Shown here: positions 26,101-36,300 of the stretch, piece after piece | Layout of the letters: each line of letters begins with the position of its first letter | Numbering within the stretch: position 1 is the stretch's first letter | Notes under the pieces: generated by a model | What the model saw: only the letters and a program-made list of their open reading frames with translations | Told to the model about the DNA's origin: nothing | The model's database searches: none | Source of the DNA: Acidobacteriaceae bacterium | Lineage (GTDB): Bacteria > Acidobacteriota > Terriglobia > Terriglobales > Acidobacteriaceae | Direction of reading: 5' to 3' | DNA length: 47,872 nt | Assembly (NCBI GenBank): GCA_027307045.1 | Contig: DAHUXR010000028.1 | Span: 1-47,872, forward strand | Translations under genes and position numbers: made by a program

Positions 26101-28230
26101 TTGCGTAAAGTTCCCCACGCTTATCGCGCTCACATTAACGATGTATTGCTCACCGCGTTTGCACAGACTCTGGCGGAGTGGACTGGCGAAAGCCGCGTAT
26201 TGTTTGATCTGGAAGGCCATGGGCGAGAAGAGATCATTCACGGATCTGACCTCTCCCGAAGTGTTGGGTGGTTCACATCTTTATTTCCAGTGTCGGTGGA
26301 AATCGATCCAGCTGCGCCCCCCACAGAAGCATTGAGATCGATCAAAGATCAATTGCGGCGGATTCCCGGACAGGGTGTGGGCTATGGCCTGCTTCGCTAT
26401 CTTTGCAGCGATGAAAATGTTTCCCGTGAGCTCAGAGGACTTCCCCAATCGCAAGTGAGCTTCAACTATCTGGGCCAACTGGACCAGATGTGCTCACCGG
26501 ACTCTTTGTTTGCGCTCGCCGATGTCCCATTAGCGGCTGTACAAAGCACCCGGGGAAAGCGCAGCTACCTAATCGAAGCTGATGCCTATATAAAGGATGG
26601 GCAACTTCAGGTTTTATGGGGTTATAGCAGCCGTCTGCACCGTCGGCAAACGATCCAGCAGCTTGCGGGGAATTTCATCGGAAAACTGCGCGCCCTGATC
26701 CAGCATTGCGCTGAGCGAGAATACGCACCCTCTGACTTTTCGCTGATCAAATTGACGCAACAACAAATTGACCGGATTCAGGAAATCCATCATCAGATTG
26801 AAGACATTTATCCGCTGAGCCCAATGCAACACGGAATGCTCTTCCACAGTCTTTTTGCGCCGCACAAGGGGACTTATCTAACGCAATTGATCTGCGAATT
26901 GGAAGGAGACCTTGACCAAGCCGCATTCCGCGATGGCTGGCGGCAAGTTGTAAACAATTATGCGGCATTGCGAGCTGGGTTTGAATGGGAGATCGTAAGC
27001 GATGAGCCGGTGCAGGTGATCAGGCAGGAAATTGGCTTGCAGTGGCAGGAAGAGGATTGGAGCACCCTCAGCGGTTGGCAACAGGAAAGTCGGCTGGAAG
27101 CGTACCTGAAAGAAGATCGTGAGCGGGAAATGGATCTCCGGCAGGCGCCGCTTATGCGTTTTACGTTGATCCAGACTGCCGCCACAAAACGCAAATTTGT
27201 CTGGAGCAGCCACCACCTGGTGATGGATGGATGGTCTTTGCCGATCGTCCTCAACAATTTAATGGGTTGCTATGCAACCTTGTGCCGCAAGCAGGCGGTC
27301 AAGTTAAAGCCTGAGCGTTCATACCGCGAATATATATATTGGCTCCGGGGACAGGACCTCGCCAAGGCCGAAGACTTCTGGAGACGCTTCCTCAAAGGGT
27401 TTGATGCAGCAACGTCTTTAACTTCTCCGCTGACCATTCACCCGAAGAACGGCTCCGGCGAGAATTTCAAGGAACAGGAAATCAGCCTTTCTGAAGGTTC
27501 AACTTCCCGGTTGCACAGTTTCTCGCGCCAATTCCGGTTGACCCTGAACACAATTGTGCAGGCCGCCTGGGCCTTGCTGCTCGGCCGCAAGACTGGTAAA
27601 GACGATGTCATTTTCGGCGTGGTCTGCTCAGGTCGACCAGCGCAAATCGCGGCCGTCGAATCCATGGTCGGGCTTTTTATCAATACATTGCCAATGCGGG
27701 CCCGGATTGAAGAGAAAACAGGCTTAATTGACTGGCTGAGGCGTTTACAGGAAACCCAGGCTGAGATGAGCCAGTTCGAATATACGCCTCTCTCGCAAGT
27801 GCAGGCATGGAGTGGTCTGCCTCGCGACATCGCGCTATTTGAAAGCATCCTGGTATTCGAAAACTATCCCGCAATTTCCTGGATCAGCGGACCAGAGCCG
27901 GGGTTGCGAATCGCCAATGTGCAATCCAGAGAAAGATCGAATTATCCACTTACTTTATGGGTGTTGCCGGGTCGGGAGCTGCACTTGAAAATTGGGTACG
28001 ACGCAAATCGGCTGCACGAGGCCGGCATTGCGCGCCTTCTCCGTGATTATCGCGTGTTGCTGGAAACGATTGCAGCCAATTCCTCTCAAAATATTGCAGC
28101 AATTTTGCAGTTCTGTGAACTGCCGGCCGAAGAGACACAAGGGCTGCCCCTGGCGCAAAAGAAAACAGACGACCTGCGGGAGCAAGAAGCGCCTGACTTT
28201 GCGCACAGTGCCAGACAAGGAGAGGTCTAA
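20188..28230 (+). CDS. NRPS 1: FAAL-ACP-C-A1-PCP-E-C
   Basis: 2680 residues from the ATG at 20188; a GTG directly before it is equally possible. A fatty acyl-AMP ligase (about 5-570; YTSGSTSTPKG at 169) activates a fatty acid and loads the ACP (GLDSL, Ser622). The first C domain (675-1120; HHIILDLWS at 808) acylates the first amino acid. A1 (1145-1640; YTSGSTGRPKG) and PCP1 (GGDSI, Ser1688) follow. An epimerisation domain (1732-2180; HHLAVDGVSW at 1871, LEGHGRE, SVGWFTS) makes the residue D, and a terminal C domain (2200-2640; HHLVMDGWS, opening YPLSPMQHGMLFHS) is of the type that accepts D donors. The A1 pocket, by alignment to PheA, is D-A-A-D-I-S-M-I-T. Asp at position 278 suggests a basic amino acid such as Lys, Orn or Arg. 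The stop is followed after 3 nt by the next NRPS start. Confidence 0.95.
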   Translation: MAAAISNLVELVQQRARDCPDRAAFIFLASEDLRQSSVTYGEVDLRARSVAGFLQALGARDERALLLYPPGLEFIAAFFGCLYAGVIAVPAYPPRLNRNALRIVSMAKDSQASLALTSADVLSRHAALTTHTPELGRLRWYATDNLHCDVAREWQEFSPQAGDLAYLQYTSGSTSTPKGVMITHANVLHNSGYLAKAFRHSSDDVSLSWLPHFHDLGLVHGILQPLYSSFPGYLMAPMSFLQRPVDWLRAISRFRVTHSDGPNFAYELCLNKITAEEKRELDLSSWRMALTGAEPIFPETIDRFARAFASCGFKRSAFFPAYGLAEATLVVSGGKKENDLSHCCVSSTSLEEGRIVFANQDSPDARVLVASGAIGPGMDVAVVEPASGRRCSPDQIGEIWVAGPSVAMGYWKRPQETEQVFGAELAEISEHRFLRTGDLGFIRDGYLFITGRLKELIIIRGRNYYPQDIERTARESCHAIRLGTSAAFSVPATTGERMVLVQEVHRRQKVDADQIFRSIREAIAEEHEVQIHEIVLVAPGSVPRTSSGKIQRNLCRKEYIEGRLEVTEHWRAEQSVEDSEKRPSLDQKSIRAWLVAQVASTIGVDRARIGIDRPLLSLGLDSLSAVELAHKVERTLSAAWQAASLLDKTIAELAGQAEKSSTGQHKKEISSCVPTTPGEYPLSYGQQGLWFLHQLAPESTAYNVAQAIRIRSRVEVPALQQSFQALVDRHDGLRTTFTAVNGKPVQRVCEQLTVAFLPENAQNWSEAQMRQRLTQEAAFQFDLERGPLLRIHLFTCAANDHVLLLTAHHIILDLWSLAQLMQELGVLYEAATSGKSAALPIISSDYSEFVRRQKLMLLSDRGEQLWKYWSKQLSGELPVMDLLTDHPRPPVQTYCGSSHPFRLDLGLTGKLKDLGHSHGATLYMTLLAAFQAMLHRYTGEEEILIGSPVAGRNSAEFASTVGYFVNPVVLRASISVDSTFEKLLGKVRSTVLEALAHQDYPFSLLTEKLQPGRDSSRSPLFQVMFAMQKAPLLHEEGLSLFALGEYGASMNLGGLELESIRLEQRIAQFDLSLVMAEAKDELVATFEYNAALFDPTTISRMAEHFTTLLHGIAENPSRPISSLPLAAEPRSRPMRADGQVHFANDILVHELFEQQAARTPNAAALILENEQLTYKELNERVNQMTQRISNLLEKPGAPVGLLLERSAAAIIGLLAIFKAGAVYVPIDPEYPTDRISFLLNDAGSEVVITDRKLLRSLPPVNAKLLCVDAERQSAVQQIATSRGSATPDDPAYVIYTSGSTGRPKGVLVSHGALSNHLQWLAHEFPLDQGDRVLHKYSLSFDASLAEILHPLICGAALVVARAGSQFDIDYLIELMREHCVTAIDVVPTMLKALLEDGRLRSCSKLRRITSGGETLPTDVVRRAFEQLGQIDLINMYGPTEATITASFYRCGSEENAARVAIGAPVANTEMYVLNYDLQPVPTGIPGEIYIGGNGLAYGYINQPHLTGEKFVPDPFSRIVGARLYKTGDLGRYRDDGSIEYIRRIDKQVKVRGFRIELAEIEAQLRKHGAIQDAVAVLRSRTGGDKYIAAYAQCAQGKVTSEQLRAGLREQLPQYMVPAVITVIKSFPLLPNGKVDSRRLPEPEQVLQEDEFALPRDSTEKALVRIWQEVLGRREVGIHSNFFELGGDSILSIQIVSRARDAGLAITPRQIFQFQTIVGLAQVAGRASARIISEQSTAEGPVPLSPIQRWFFEQELPEPHFYNHSMMLEVKRKLDPGLLETTVNHLVLEHDALRLRFHRTLQGWQQVCGGPDVNGIFQHVILSHLSPREQAARIEAITRDAQAGLNLEAGPLMRAVYFDGAEGVNRLLIVIHHLAVDGVSWRVILDDLQAAYEQLERGEEIRLRATTIFFKQWSELLQQRAQDDDVRQEFGYWSAQLSKAIRRLPLDHAGENFAEHFSIETACLTEEEAQFLLRKVPHAYRAHINDVLLTAFAQTLAEWTGESRVLFDLEGHGREEIIHGSDLSRSVGWFTSLFPVSVEIDPAAPPTEALRSIKDQLRRIPGQGVGYGLLRYLCSDENVSRELRGLPQSQVSFNYLGQLDQMCSPDSLFALADVPLAAVQSTRGKRSYLIEADAYIKDGQLQVLWGYSSRLHRRQTIQQLAGNFIGKLRALIQHCAEREYAPSDFSLIKLTQQQIDRIQEIHHQIEDIYPLSPMQHGMLFHSLFAPHKGTYLTQLICELEGDLDQAAFRDGWRQVVNNYAALRAGFEWEIVSDEPVQVIRQEIGLQWQEEDWSTLSGWQQESRLEAYLKEDREREMDLRQAPLMRFTLIQTAATKRKFVWSSHHLVMDGWSLPIVLNNLMGCYATLCRKQAVKLKPERSYREYIYWLRGQDLAKAEDFWRRFLKGFDAATSLTSPLTIHPKNGSGENFKEQEISLSEGSTSRLHSFSRQFRLTLNTIVQAAWALLLGRKTGKDDVIFGVVCSGRPAQIAAVESMVGLFINTLPMRARIEEKTGLIDWLRRLQETQAEMSQFEYTPLSQVQAWSGLPRDIALFESILVFENYPAISWISGPEPGLRIANVQSRERSNYPLTLWVLPGRELHLKIGYDANRLHEAGIARLLRDYRVLLETIAANSSQNIAAILQFCELPAEETQGLPLAQKKTDDLREQEAPDFAHSARQGEV

Positions 28231-28233
28231 GAC

Positions 28234-31200
28234 ATGAGCAGCGCTTCGCATTCGGCTGAAATTGCGGCGAAAAAAGGTGGCCTTGCGGAGCGCGTGCGTG
28301 CAGAAAGCAGGGGCCCAATTTCGCCCGGGCAGGTAAAAGAGAGTGGCCTCGCGATCCATCAATTATTTGAGGCGCAGGTTCTTCGCTCGCCCGCTAAAGT
28401 CGCCGTCGTTTGTGAAAACGAAACGCTAACCTATGGGGAATTGAACGAGCAGGCCAATGCCCTGGCGCACCATCTGCTGGATCGTGGCGTGCAACCGGAG
28501 GCGGTGGTCGGCCTGTGCGTGGAGCGGTCTATCGAAATGCTCGTTGGAATTCTCGGCATTTTCAAGACCGGGGCTGCCTATCTTCCTCTGGATCCTCATT
28601 ACCCGCAGAAGCGGCTGGCGCTGATGCTTGCGGACGCAAATGTTAGATTCGTAGTGACGCAAGAACATCTTGCCTCACAGCTTCCACAGGAAGGCACGGC
28701 AATCGTCTGTCTGGATAGAGACCGCGGGCACATTGCAAAGCAATCCGTCGAAAATCCTGACGTTCATGTATTTCCGGAAAATGCAGCCTACGTGATCTAT
28801 ACCTCGGGCTCGACGGGAAAGCCCAAAGGGGTTGTCGTCACGCACGGAAATGTGTTGCGCCTGTTCACAGAGACGCATGCCTGGTTCAACTTTTCCCAGC
28901 ATGATGTATGGACTCTTTTCCATTCGTACGCGTTTGATTTCAGCGTATGGGAGATTTGGGGCGCGCTGTTTCACGGCGGCAAGCTTGTGATCGTTCCTTA
29001 TTTTGTCAGCCGCAACCCAGAGGCATTCCATGAGCTGCTCTGCCGGGAGCGCGTAACAGTGCTGAGCCAGACGCCTTCATCTTTTCGCCAATTAATACAG
29101 GTGGACGTTAGTCAGGGACGACTGGCGCTGCGATTGGTGATCTTCGGCGGCGAGGCCCTGGAATTGCAGAGCCTGAAGCCATGGTTTGAGCGGCACGGCG
29201 ACGAGCACCCGCAGCTAGTAAACATGTTCGGGATCACCGAGACCACGGTTCACGTCACGTATCGTCGAATTCTGCATGCTGACGTTCACGCCAAACGCGG
29301 CAGTGTTATTGGCCGGTCGATTCCCGATCTGCAAGTGCACTTGCTTGACCAATATCTGGACCCGGTTGGCGAAGAGGAAGCCGGTGAAATGTATGTGGGG
29401 GGCCAAGGTTTGGCGCGAGGCTATTGGCGCCGTCCAGAGTTGACCGCGGAAAGGTTTGTTCCCGATCCATTCAGTAAAGAAGGCGGCGCGCGGCTCTATC
29501 GCACGGGCGACCTGGCGAATTTACGAGACGCAGATCTGGAGTATCTGGGGCGCATTGATGACCAGGTAAAAGTACGCGGCTTCCGCATTGAATTGGGAGA
29601 AATTGAATCCGCAATCATGCAGTACCCAGGCGTCACGGAGTGTGTGGTCACTGCGCACCAAGACGAAAGCGGCGATAAACGTCTGGCTGCTTACGTGGTC
29701 AGCAGCAACGCCGTGCTGGACACAGATGGGTTACGCAACAACCTAAAAGAGAGGCTGCCGGATTACATGCTGCCGGCCGCTTTTATTCCCATCCAGGCAG
29801 TGCCGCTGACAGAGAATGGCAAAGTAGCTCGTCAAGCCTTACCGCAGCCGGAATGGAGTGCATCCACCTTTGTCAACGGCCATACGCCGGCGCGTACGCC
29901 GGCGGAGGAAGCATTGGCCCAGGCATGGAGCGAAGCTCTGGGACTCAGCAGCATTGGCATTGATGACAATTTTTTTGATGTAGGCGGCGATTCTATCCGC
30001 AGCATCAAGGCGCGCGCCAAGGCCCTTGAGCGGGGCATGAGCTTTACGCTTCAGCAGCTTTTCCAAAATCCCACGGTCCGCAAGCTTTGCCAGGAGATCG
30101 ACCACGCGCAAGTAAAACCAGAAAACCGCAATCTGTACACGCCCTTCAGCACGATCTCTGAGGAGGATCGCGGGAAAATGCCGGCAGATGTTGAGGATGC
30201 CTACCCAATTTCTCAATTGCAGGCAGGCATGGTCTTCCATAGTGAATACAGCACGGATTACAGCATCTACGTGAGCAGCCTTCACCTGCGGATGCCTTTC
30301 CAGGCTGAGACTATGCAATCTGCGCTCGATCAGATGGCAGTTCGCCATGAAATGCTGCGCACATCGTTTGATGGCGACACTTTCAGCCAGCCATTGCAGC
30401 TTGTCCATCGTAATGCGCGGCTTGAATTGAACATCGAAGACTTGCGGCATCTTTCTGAAGGTGAGCAACAGAACCGGCTGGATCAATGGCTCAAGGAAGA
30501 AACCCGGCAGCCATTCCAGTGGAGCGAGGCGCCGCTTCTGCGCTTCCATGTTCACCTGCGGAGAAGCGACGAAATCCAGTTCACCATGAGTGAGCCCTTC
30601 CTTGATGGCTGGAGTGTGGCTTCATTGTTAACGGAACTCTTTCAGCGGTACTTTGCTTTGCTGGCCCAAAAACCTCTTTCCGCTGGCCCTCTCCTGGCCG
30701 CGTACAAAGATTTTGTGCTGTTGGAGCAGGATGCTCTCCAGTCAGAGCAGTGTCGAGACCACTGGAAAGGAATGCTGGCCGACGCCACGGCCAGCCACCT
30801 TGTGCGCCGCAGATCGACCCCACCTGCGGGAGCGTTGGAGGTGAGGAGACTCGGGGTCCCGATCTCACAAGAAAATTCTGAACGTCTAAAAGCAGCGGCG
30901 CGCAAAGCGGGTATTTCTCTAAAAGCGCTTTTATTGGCCGCACATATGAAAGTAGTTAGCACGTTGAGCGGCCAGAGAGAAGTTTTCACCGGCCTGTTGA
31001 TTAACGGCCGGCCGGAAATGAAAGATGCGGAGCAATTGATTGGCGCTTTCCTTAATACTATTCCTCTTCGCATGGGCCTGGAGAGCGGTACATGGGCCGA
31101 TCTTGCGCGACGAGTACAAGATGCCGAAACCGAACTGCTGCCATTCCGCCGCTATCCGATTCAGGAATTGCAGCGCCTTCATAGCGCGGAGCGGTTATTT

Positions 31201-33399
31201 GACACGATCTTTAATTACACGCATTTCCATGTGATGAGCGGTCTGTCGGAGATTACAGGACTGGAAGTTCTGGATGTACGAGGATCGGAGCAGACATATT
31301 ATCCGCTGACTGCGCAATTCAGCGTCAACGAATTCAACTCACGTATCGAACTTGCGCTCGACTATCGTACCCTTGCTCTCGCTGAAGATGAGGTCCAGGA
31401 AATGGCTTTCTGTTACGGCAGAGTGATTGCAGCCATTGCGCAAGATTCGTCTTCGCACCACGATTCCTTGTCGCTGCTGTCGCCAGAACAGCATCGGGTA
31501 CTGGTGCAAGAACTGAATGAAACCAGCGCGCCGTTTTCCCAGGACAAGTGCCTGCAGCAGCTCTTTGAGCATCAGGTGCGGGTTGCTCCAGCAGCGGTAG
31601 CTGTAATGTGCGAAGACAAAAAACTAACATACGGCCAACTCAACCGACGCGCAAATCAGCTGGCCCACCACTTGCAAAAGCTTGGAATCGGATTGGAGTC
31701 GCCGGTCGGCATCTGCATGCAACGCAGCCCGGAGATGCTGGTGGGCGTGCTGGGGATACTGAAGGCCGGGGCCGCGTACCTGCCGCTTGATCCTGCATAT
31801 CCGAAAGAGCGACTGGCATTCATGATTACAGATGCAGGCGTAAAGGTTGTTGTTACCCAGAAAGAATTGAAGGACAGGATTCCGTATGGCATCCAGCACG
31901 TCTGCCTTGATTCCGATTGGAATGAAATTGAGCAGGGAAATAGCGTTGCACCAGCAAGTGCGGTCGGCCCAGACAATCTGGCTTACGTGATTTATACCTC
32001 CGGCTCAACCGGTAAGCCTAAGGGGGTTTTGGTAGAGCATCATGGAGTGGTCAACGTGATTGAAGCGTCGATCAGGAAATTCGCTGTTAACCGAGGCAGC
32101 CGCGTGGCGCAACTTGCGTCGCTCAATTTTGATGCTTCTGTGTTGGAGATCTTTACCGCGTTGCTGAGCGGCGCAAGTTTGTTCCTGGTTGATTCTCTGG
32201 TATTGATGTCCGGCCCGGAACTGGGCAGGTGCCTGCGGGTGAATGGGATCACATCGATGGCCATTCCACCTTCGCTACTCGACCTTGTTCCTGCGGGAGA
32301 TTATCCAGCGCTACGCTCGATCGTGGTTGGTGGTGAAGCGTGCACGGCCGAGATTGCCGCGCGCTGGTCTGACGGAAGGCTTTTCTTCAATGCCTATGCG
32401 CCGACTGAAGCCACCATTTATTCAACGCTCTTGCTCTGCCCGGAAGGCAGTCGGCAGACGCCCACGCTGGGACGCCCGATTCCAAACATGCAGGTCTACG
32501 TGCTGGACCATCATGGCCAGCCGGCGCCGGCCGGAGTTCCCGGCGAGCTGCACATTGGCGGCGTTGGTGTGGCTCGTGGCTATTTGAACCGGCCTGAACT
32601 CACAGCTGAAAAATTCATTCCTGATCCATTCAGCAGAAGGGCTGGAGCAAGACTCTACAAGACAGGTGATTTGGCGCGTTTCCTACCCGACGGCAGCCTT
32701 GAATTCCTGGGACGTGCCGATCATCAGGTGAAAATACGCGGCTTTCGTATTGAGCTGGCAGAGATCGAGACTGTGTTAGGTGAGCATCCGCTGGTGCGGG
32801 AAGTTGCCGTGATCGCGCGTGAGGATGATCCGGGTGATAAGCGGATTGTCGCCTACATTGTTCCGCGCACAGGTCATGCGCCCGACATCAGCGATTTGCG
32901 CAATCACCTGAAACGCAGACTGCCAGACTACATGCTGCCGTCTGTCTTTGTTGTCCTGGAGTTTATGCCGCTATCGGAGACCGGCAAGATTGATCGTGAG
33001 GCTCTGCCGGAGCCGGAACAGTCAAGACCGCCACTGGAACAGAGTTATGCCGCTCCGACGACAGCGCTGGAAAAAATCCTTGCCGGCATCTTTGGCGAGG
33101 TACTCAAAATCGAAAGCGTCGGAGTCCGCGACAACTTCTTTGAACTAGGCGGCCACTCGCTGCTGGCCGCTCGCGTAGTTTCGCAAATCCGGCAGATCTT
33201 TGCGATCGAATTACCGGTACGGAAATTATTCGAAGAGCCGACAATAAGCGGCCTGGCAAGCGTCATGGTGAAAAATGAACCGGCGCGGATTGAGCGCACC
33301 GCCGAACTGCTGTGTGAAATTTCTACGATGTCTGATGATGCGGTAACTGCCATGCTCGAAGAGCCGCCAGAGCGCATCCGGAAGGAGAAGGCCTCATGA
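28234..33399 (+). CDS. NRPS 2: A2-PCP-C*-A3-PCP
   Basis: 1721 residues with AGGAGAGG before the ATG. It begins with an A domain, continuing the C domain that ends NRPS 1. A2 spans about 41-540. Its pocket reads D-F-W-S-V-F-M-V-H, close to Thr-type codes (DFWNIGMVHK is the known Thr code), with NMFGITETTVH typical of that group. PCP2 has GGDSI (Ser587). The following C domain (650-1090) opens with YPISQLQAGMVFHSEY, but its active-site motif is SEPFLDGWS: both His of HHxxxDG are replaced (Ser786, Glu787) while Asp791 and Gly792 remain. A3 (1110-1600) has pocket D-A-L-A-I-V-A-I-Y, probably a hydrophobic residue, and YAPTE where YGPTE is usual. PCP3 is GGHSL (Ser1642). The C-terminal tail RIERTAELLCEIS then SDDAVTAML resembles the tails of NRPS 3 and 4 and is probably a docking element. 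Confidence 0.95.
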   Translation: MSSASHSAEIAAKKGGLAERVRAESRGPISPGQVKESGLAIHQLFEAQVLRSPAKVAVVCENETLTYGELNEQANALAHHLLDRGVQPEAVVGLCVERSIEMLVGILGIFKTGAAYLPLDPHYPQKRLALMLADANVRFVVTQEHLASQLPQEGTAIVCLDRDRGHIAKQSVENPDVHVFPENAAYVIYTSGSTGKPKGVVVTHGNVLRLFTETHAWFNFSQHDVWTLFHSYAFDFSVWEIWGALFHGGKLVIVPYFVSRNPEAFHELLCRERVTVLSQTPSSFRQLIQVDVSQGRLALRLVIFGGEALELQSLKPWFERHGDEHPQLVNMFGITETTVHVTYRRILHADVHAKRGSVIGRSIPDLQVHLLDQYLDPVGEEEAGEMYVGGQGLARGYWRRPELTAERFVPDPFSKEGGARLYRTGDLANLRDADLEYLGRIDDQVKVRGFRIELGEIESAIMQYPGVTECVVTAHQDESGDKRLAAYVVSSNAVLDTDGLRNNLKERLPDYMLPAAFIPIQAVPLTENGKVARQALPQPEWSASTFVNGHTPARTPAEEALAQAWSEALGLSSIGIDDNFFDVGGDSIRSIKARAKALERGMSFTLQQLFQNPTVRKLCQEIDHAQVKPENRNLYTPFSTISEEDRGKMPADVEDAYPISQLQAGMVFHSEYSTDYSIYVSSLHLRMPFQAETMQSALDQMAVRHEMLRTSFDGDTFSQPLQLVHRNARLELNIEDLRHLSEGEQQNRLDQWLKEETRQPFQWSEAPLLRFHVHLRRSDEIQFTMSEPFLDGWSVASLLTELFQRYFALLAQKPLSAGPLLAAYKDFVLLEQDALQSEQCRDHWKGMLADATASHLVRRRSTPPAGALEVRRLGVPISQENSERLKAAARKAGISLKALLLAAHMKVVSTLSGQREVFTGLLINGRPEMKDAEQLIGAFLNTIPLRMGLESGTWADLARRVQDAETELLPFRRYPIQELQRLHSAERLFDTIFNYTHFHVMSGLSEITGLEVLDVRGSEQTYYPLTAQFSVNEFNSRIELALDYRTLALAEDEVQEMAFCYGRVIAAIAQDSSSHHDSLSLLSPEQHRVLVQELNETSAPFSQDKCLQQLFEHQVRVAPAAVAVMCEDKKLTYGQLNRRANQLAHHLQKLGIGLESPVGICMQRSPEMLVGVLGILKAGAAYLPLDPAYPKERLAFMITDAGVKVVVTQKELKDRIPYGIQHVCLDSDWNEIEQGNSVAPASAVGPDNLAYVIYTSGSTGKPKGVLVEHHGVVNVIEASIRKFAVNRGSRVAQLASLNFDASVLEIFTALLSGASLFLVDSLVLMSGPELGRCLRVNGITSMAIPPSLLDLVPAGDYPALRSIVVGGEACTAEIAARWSDGRLFFNAYAPTEATIYSTLLLCPEGSRQTPTLGRPIPNMQVYVLDHHGQPAPAGVPGELHIGGVGVARGYLNRPELTAEKFIPDPFSRRAGARLYKTGDLARFLPDGSLEFLGRADHQVKIRGFRIELAEIETVLGEHPLVREVAVIAREDDPGDKRIVAYIVPRTGHAPDISDLRNHLKRRLPDYMLPSVFVVLEFMPLSETGKIDREALPEPEQSRPPLEQSYAAPTTALEKILAGIFGEVLKIESVGVRDNFFELGGHSLLAARVVSQIRQIFAIELPVRKLFEEPTISGLASVMVKNEPARIERTAELLCEISTMSDDAVTAMLEEPPERIRKEKAS

Positions 33400-36300
33400 C
33401 GAGTGTGGCACTTTCCGACCGGCGGCGCGCGTTGCTGCGGAAATTATTGCGCGAGGAAGGCTTCCGTGCATCCGATGCAGACCAGATAGCGACCAGAGTC
33501 CAGCGCGATCCTGCTCCACTCTCTTTTGCACAGCAAAGGCTATGGTTCCTTCAACAACTGGAGCCAGAGAGCTACGTTTACAACATACCCGTGGCTTTAA
33601 GAATCGAGGGGCCTCTTGACGTCGCTGCGCTTGAGGAAAGCATTAACCAGGTCATTTGTCGTCATGAATCACTGCGCACGAATTTCAAGACTGTGAATGG
33701 CCAGACATTTCAGTTCGTCAATCCGCCGTTCAGAGTGCGTCTATCTCCGGAAACCGTTGGGATCTCGACTGAGACTTCGCGCGAAAAGGAAATTGCGAAT
33801 CGGGCAAACCAGGAACTACAGCGCGCATTTGATCTAACCGCGGGACCTCTTATAAGAGCAAGCCTTCTGCGTTTTGCTGACACCGATCATGTGTTACTGC
33901 TGACTATGCACCACATAGTTGCCGATGGATGGTCCATAGGCGTGTTCCTGCGCGATCTCGGCGCATGCTATGGCAGTTCTCAAGGGCGTCAACCGGATCT
34001 CCCGGAGTTGCGCATTCAATATGCGGATTTCTCTGCCTGGCAGCGCCAAGAGAAACACAACGCGCTATTGGCCACGCAATTTGCATACTGGAAACATCAA
34101 CTGGCCGGCATTCCTCCTCGGCTCGAATTGCCAACCGATCGCCCGCGGCCTGAGCGCAGCACGTTTCGCGGAGCGAACGTTCCGTTCCTGATTTCCAGGC
34201 AACTGCAAGAGCGCCTATTACAGCTGGGCCAGAGTGAAGGCGCCACTCTGTTTATGATTTTGCTGGCTGCTTTTAACGTCCTGCTGCATCGCTATAGCGG
34301 ACAGGAAGACATTGTTGTGGGCACGCCCGTGGCCCAGCGCAACCGGCCGGAGCTTGAGGAATTGATTGGATTCTTTGTCAACACTCTGGTGTTGCGCACG
34401 CAGCTGTCTGGCGAACTTGCCTTCCGCGAATTGCTTCGCAGAACCAGGGAAGTCTCGCTTGGGGCCTTTGCGCATCAAGACCTGCCGTTTGAAAAGCTGG
34501 TTGAAGAACTACATCCGCAGAGGAGTTTGGGCCACTCGCCTTTGTTTCAAGTGATGCTGGATTTGCAGAATGCATCGATGGAGCCAGCGCAAATCGAGGG
34601 CTTGCATTTGTCCCTGGTTCCGGTTGAGACGGAAACGTCAAAGTTTGATTTGACTTTAACATTCAGCCAGACCGGCGAAGGACTGGACGCGGCGCTGGAG
34701 TACAACACGGAGCTTTTCGATGAAGCCACGGCGAGCCGAATGGTCGCGAACTTCGTCGTGCTGCTCCAAGGCCTATCCGACCATCGAGACACAAAGATTT
34801 CTCTCCTGCCAATCCTGGCGGAAGCAGAAGAGCAAAAGCTGTTAGCGGAATGGAACGATACCAGGCTTAATCACACGGAGCCCATTCACGTTCACCACGT
34901 CTTTGAGCAGCAGGCGCAACGAATTCCCAGCGCGATTGCAGTAGTGTGCGCAAACGAGACACTTAGCTATGACCAGCTAAATCGGCGCGCGAATCAAGTT
35001 GCACGTTGTCTCCAACATTCTGGTGCGACGGCAGGGGACCTGATAGGCATTTGTCTTGAGCGCTCGGCGGAAATGCCGCTGGCAATCTTGGGCGTGCTGA
35101 AGGCCGGTTGCGCATACGTGCCACTTGATCCAGCATACCCGGTAGAGCGGTTGGCTTTCATGATGACAGATACACAGCTAAAAGCTGTGGTAACGAATTC
35201 CAGATCATTGCCGCGAATGCCGCAGACGCCAGTCCAAATCATCTGTTTGGATAGAGACAGCGATGCGATTGCAAACGAGAGCGTGGAGAACCTCCCGGGC
35301 ACAGCTCTACTCGACCATCCCGCTTACGTAATCTACACCTCAGGTTCGACGGGCGTTCCCAAAGGAGTGGTCATCTCGCATCGCAATCTTGCGCATTCAA
35401 CGAATGCACGTATGTCGTACTACACCGAACCTGTCGGCGCGTTCCTCTTGCTTCCGTCTTTCAGTTTTGATAGCTCTATCGCGGGTCTTTTCTGGACGCT
35501 GTGCCAGGGCGGATGGCTGGTAATTCCAGAGGAAGGCAACCACCAGGACTTGGCCCATCTCGGAGAATTGGTCGAACGGCATTCCGTATCGCACCTCTTA
35601 TGTCTTCCGTCGCTCTATCGCCTCTTGCTGGAGCAGGATGAGCGAAGGCTGACATCATTGCGAGTAGCTATTGTGGCCGGTGAACCTTGTCCGTTCGACC
35701 TGGCTGACCTCCACTGCCGGCGAGCTCCGCAGGCCTCGCTGTTCAACGAGTACGGCCCTACGGAAGCGACGGTCTGGAGCGCTGTTTACGATCTTTGCTC
35801 GCTCGCTGGGGGTAATTCCGTTGCTATTGGCCGTCCCGTTGCTAACACAACGCTCTACATTCTCGACCGGCATCAGCAACCAGTACCAATTGGCGCAGCC
35901 GGCGAGCTTTATATCGGTGGTGAGGGTGTGTCGCAGGGTTATTTAAATCGTGAGGAGCTTACAGCAGAAAGGTTTATACCCGATCCTTTTAGCCGCGAAC
36001 CTGGAGCCAGGTTGTACCGAACAGGCGATCTCGGGCGTTATCTTCAAACTGGCGACATCGAGTTTTTGGGACGAACTGATTTTCAGGCAAAGGTCCGTGG
36101 GTATCGCGTTGAGCTCCTGGAAATTGAGTTGGCGCTGGCTCAGCATCCTTCTGTGCAGCGGGCTGTGGCGCTCGTGGACGGCAACCATGTGAGGGCCTTT
36201 GCAACGTTAAAGCCACAAAAGACCGCAAGCGCCGGCGAACTCCGCAGCCATCTGAAAAACAAACTACCTGATTACATGGTGCCCAGTTCATTCGTTCTGC

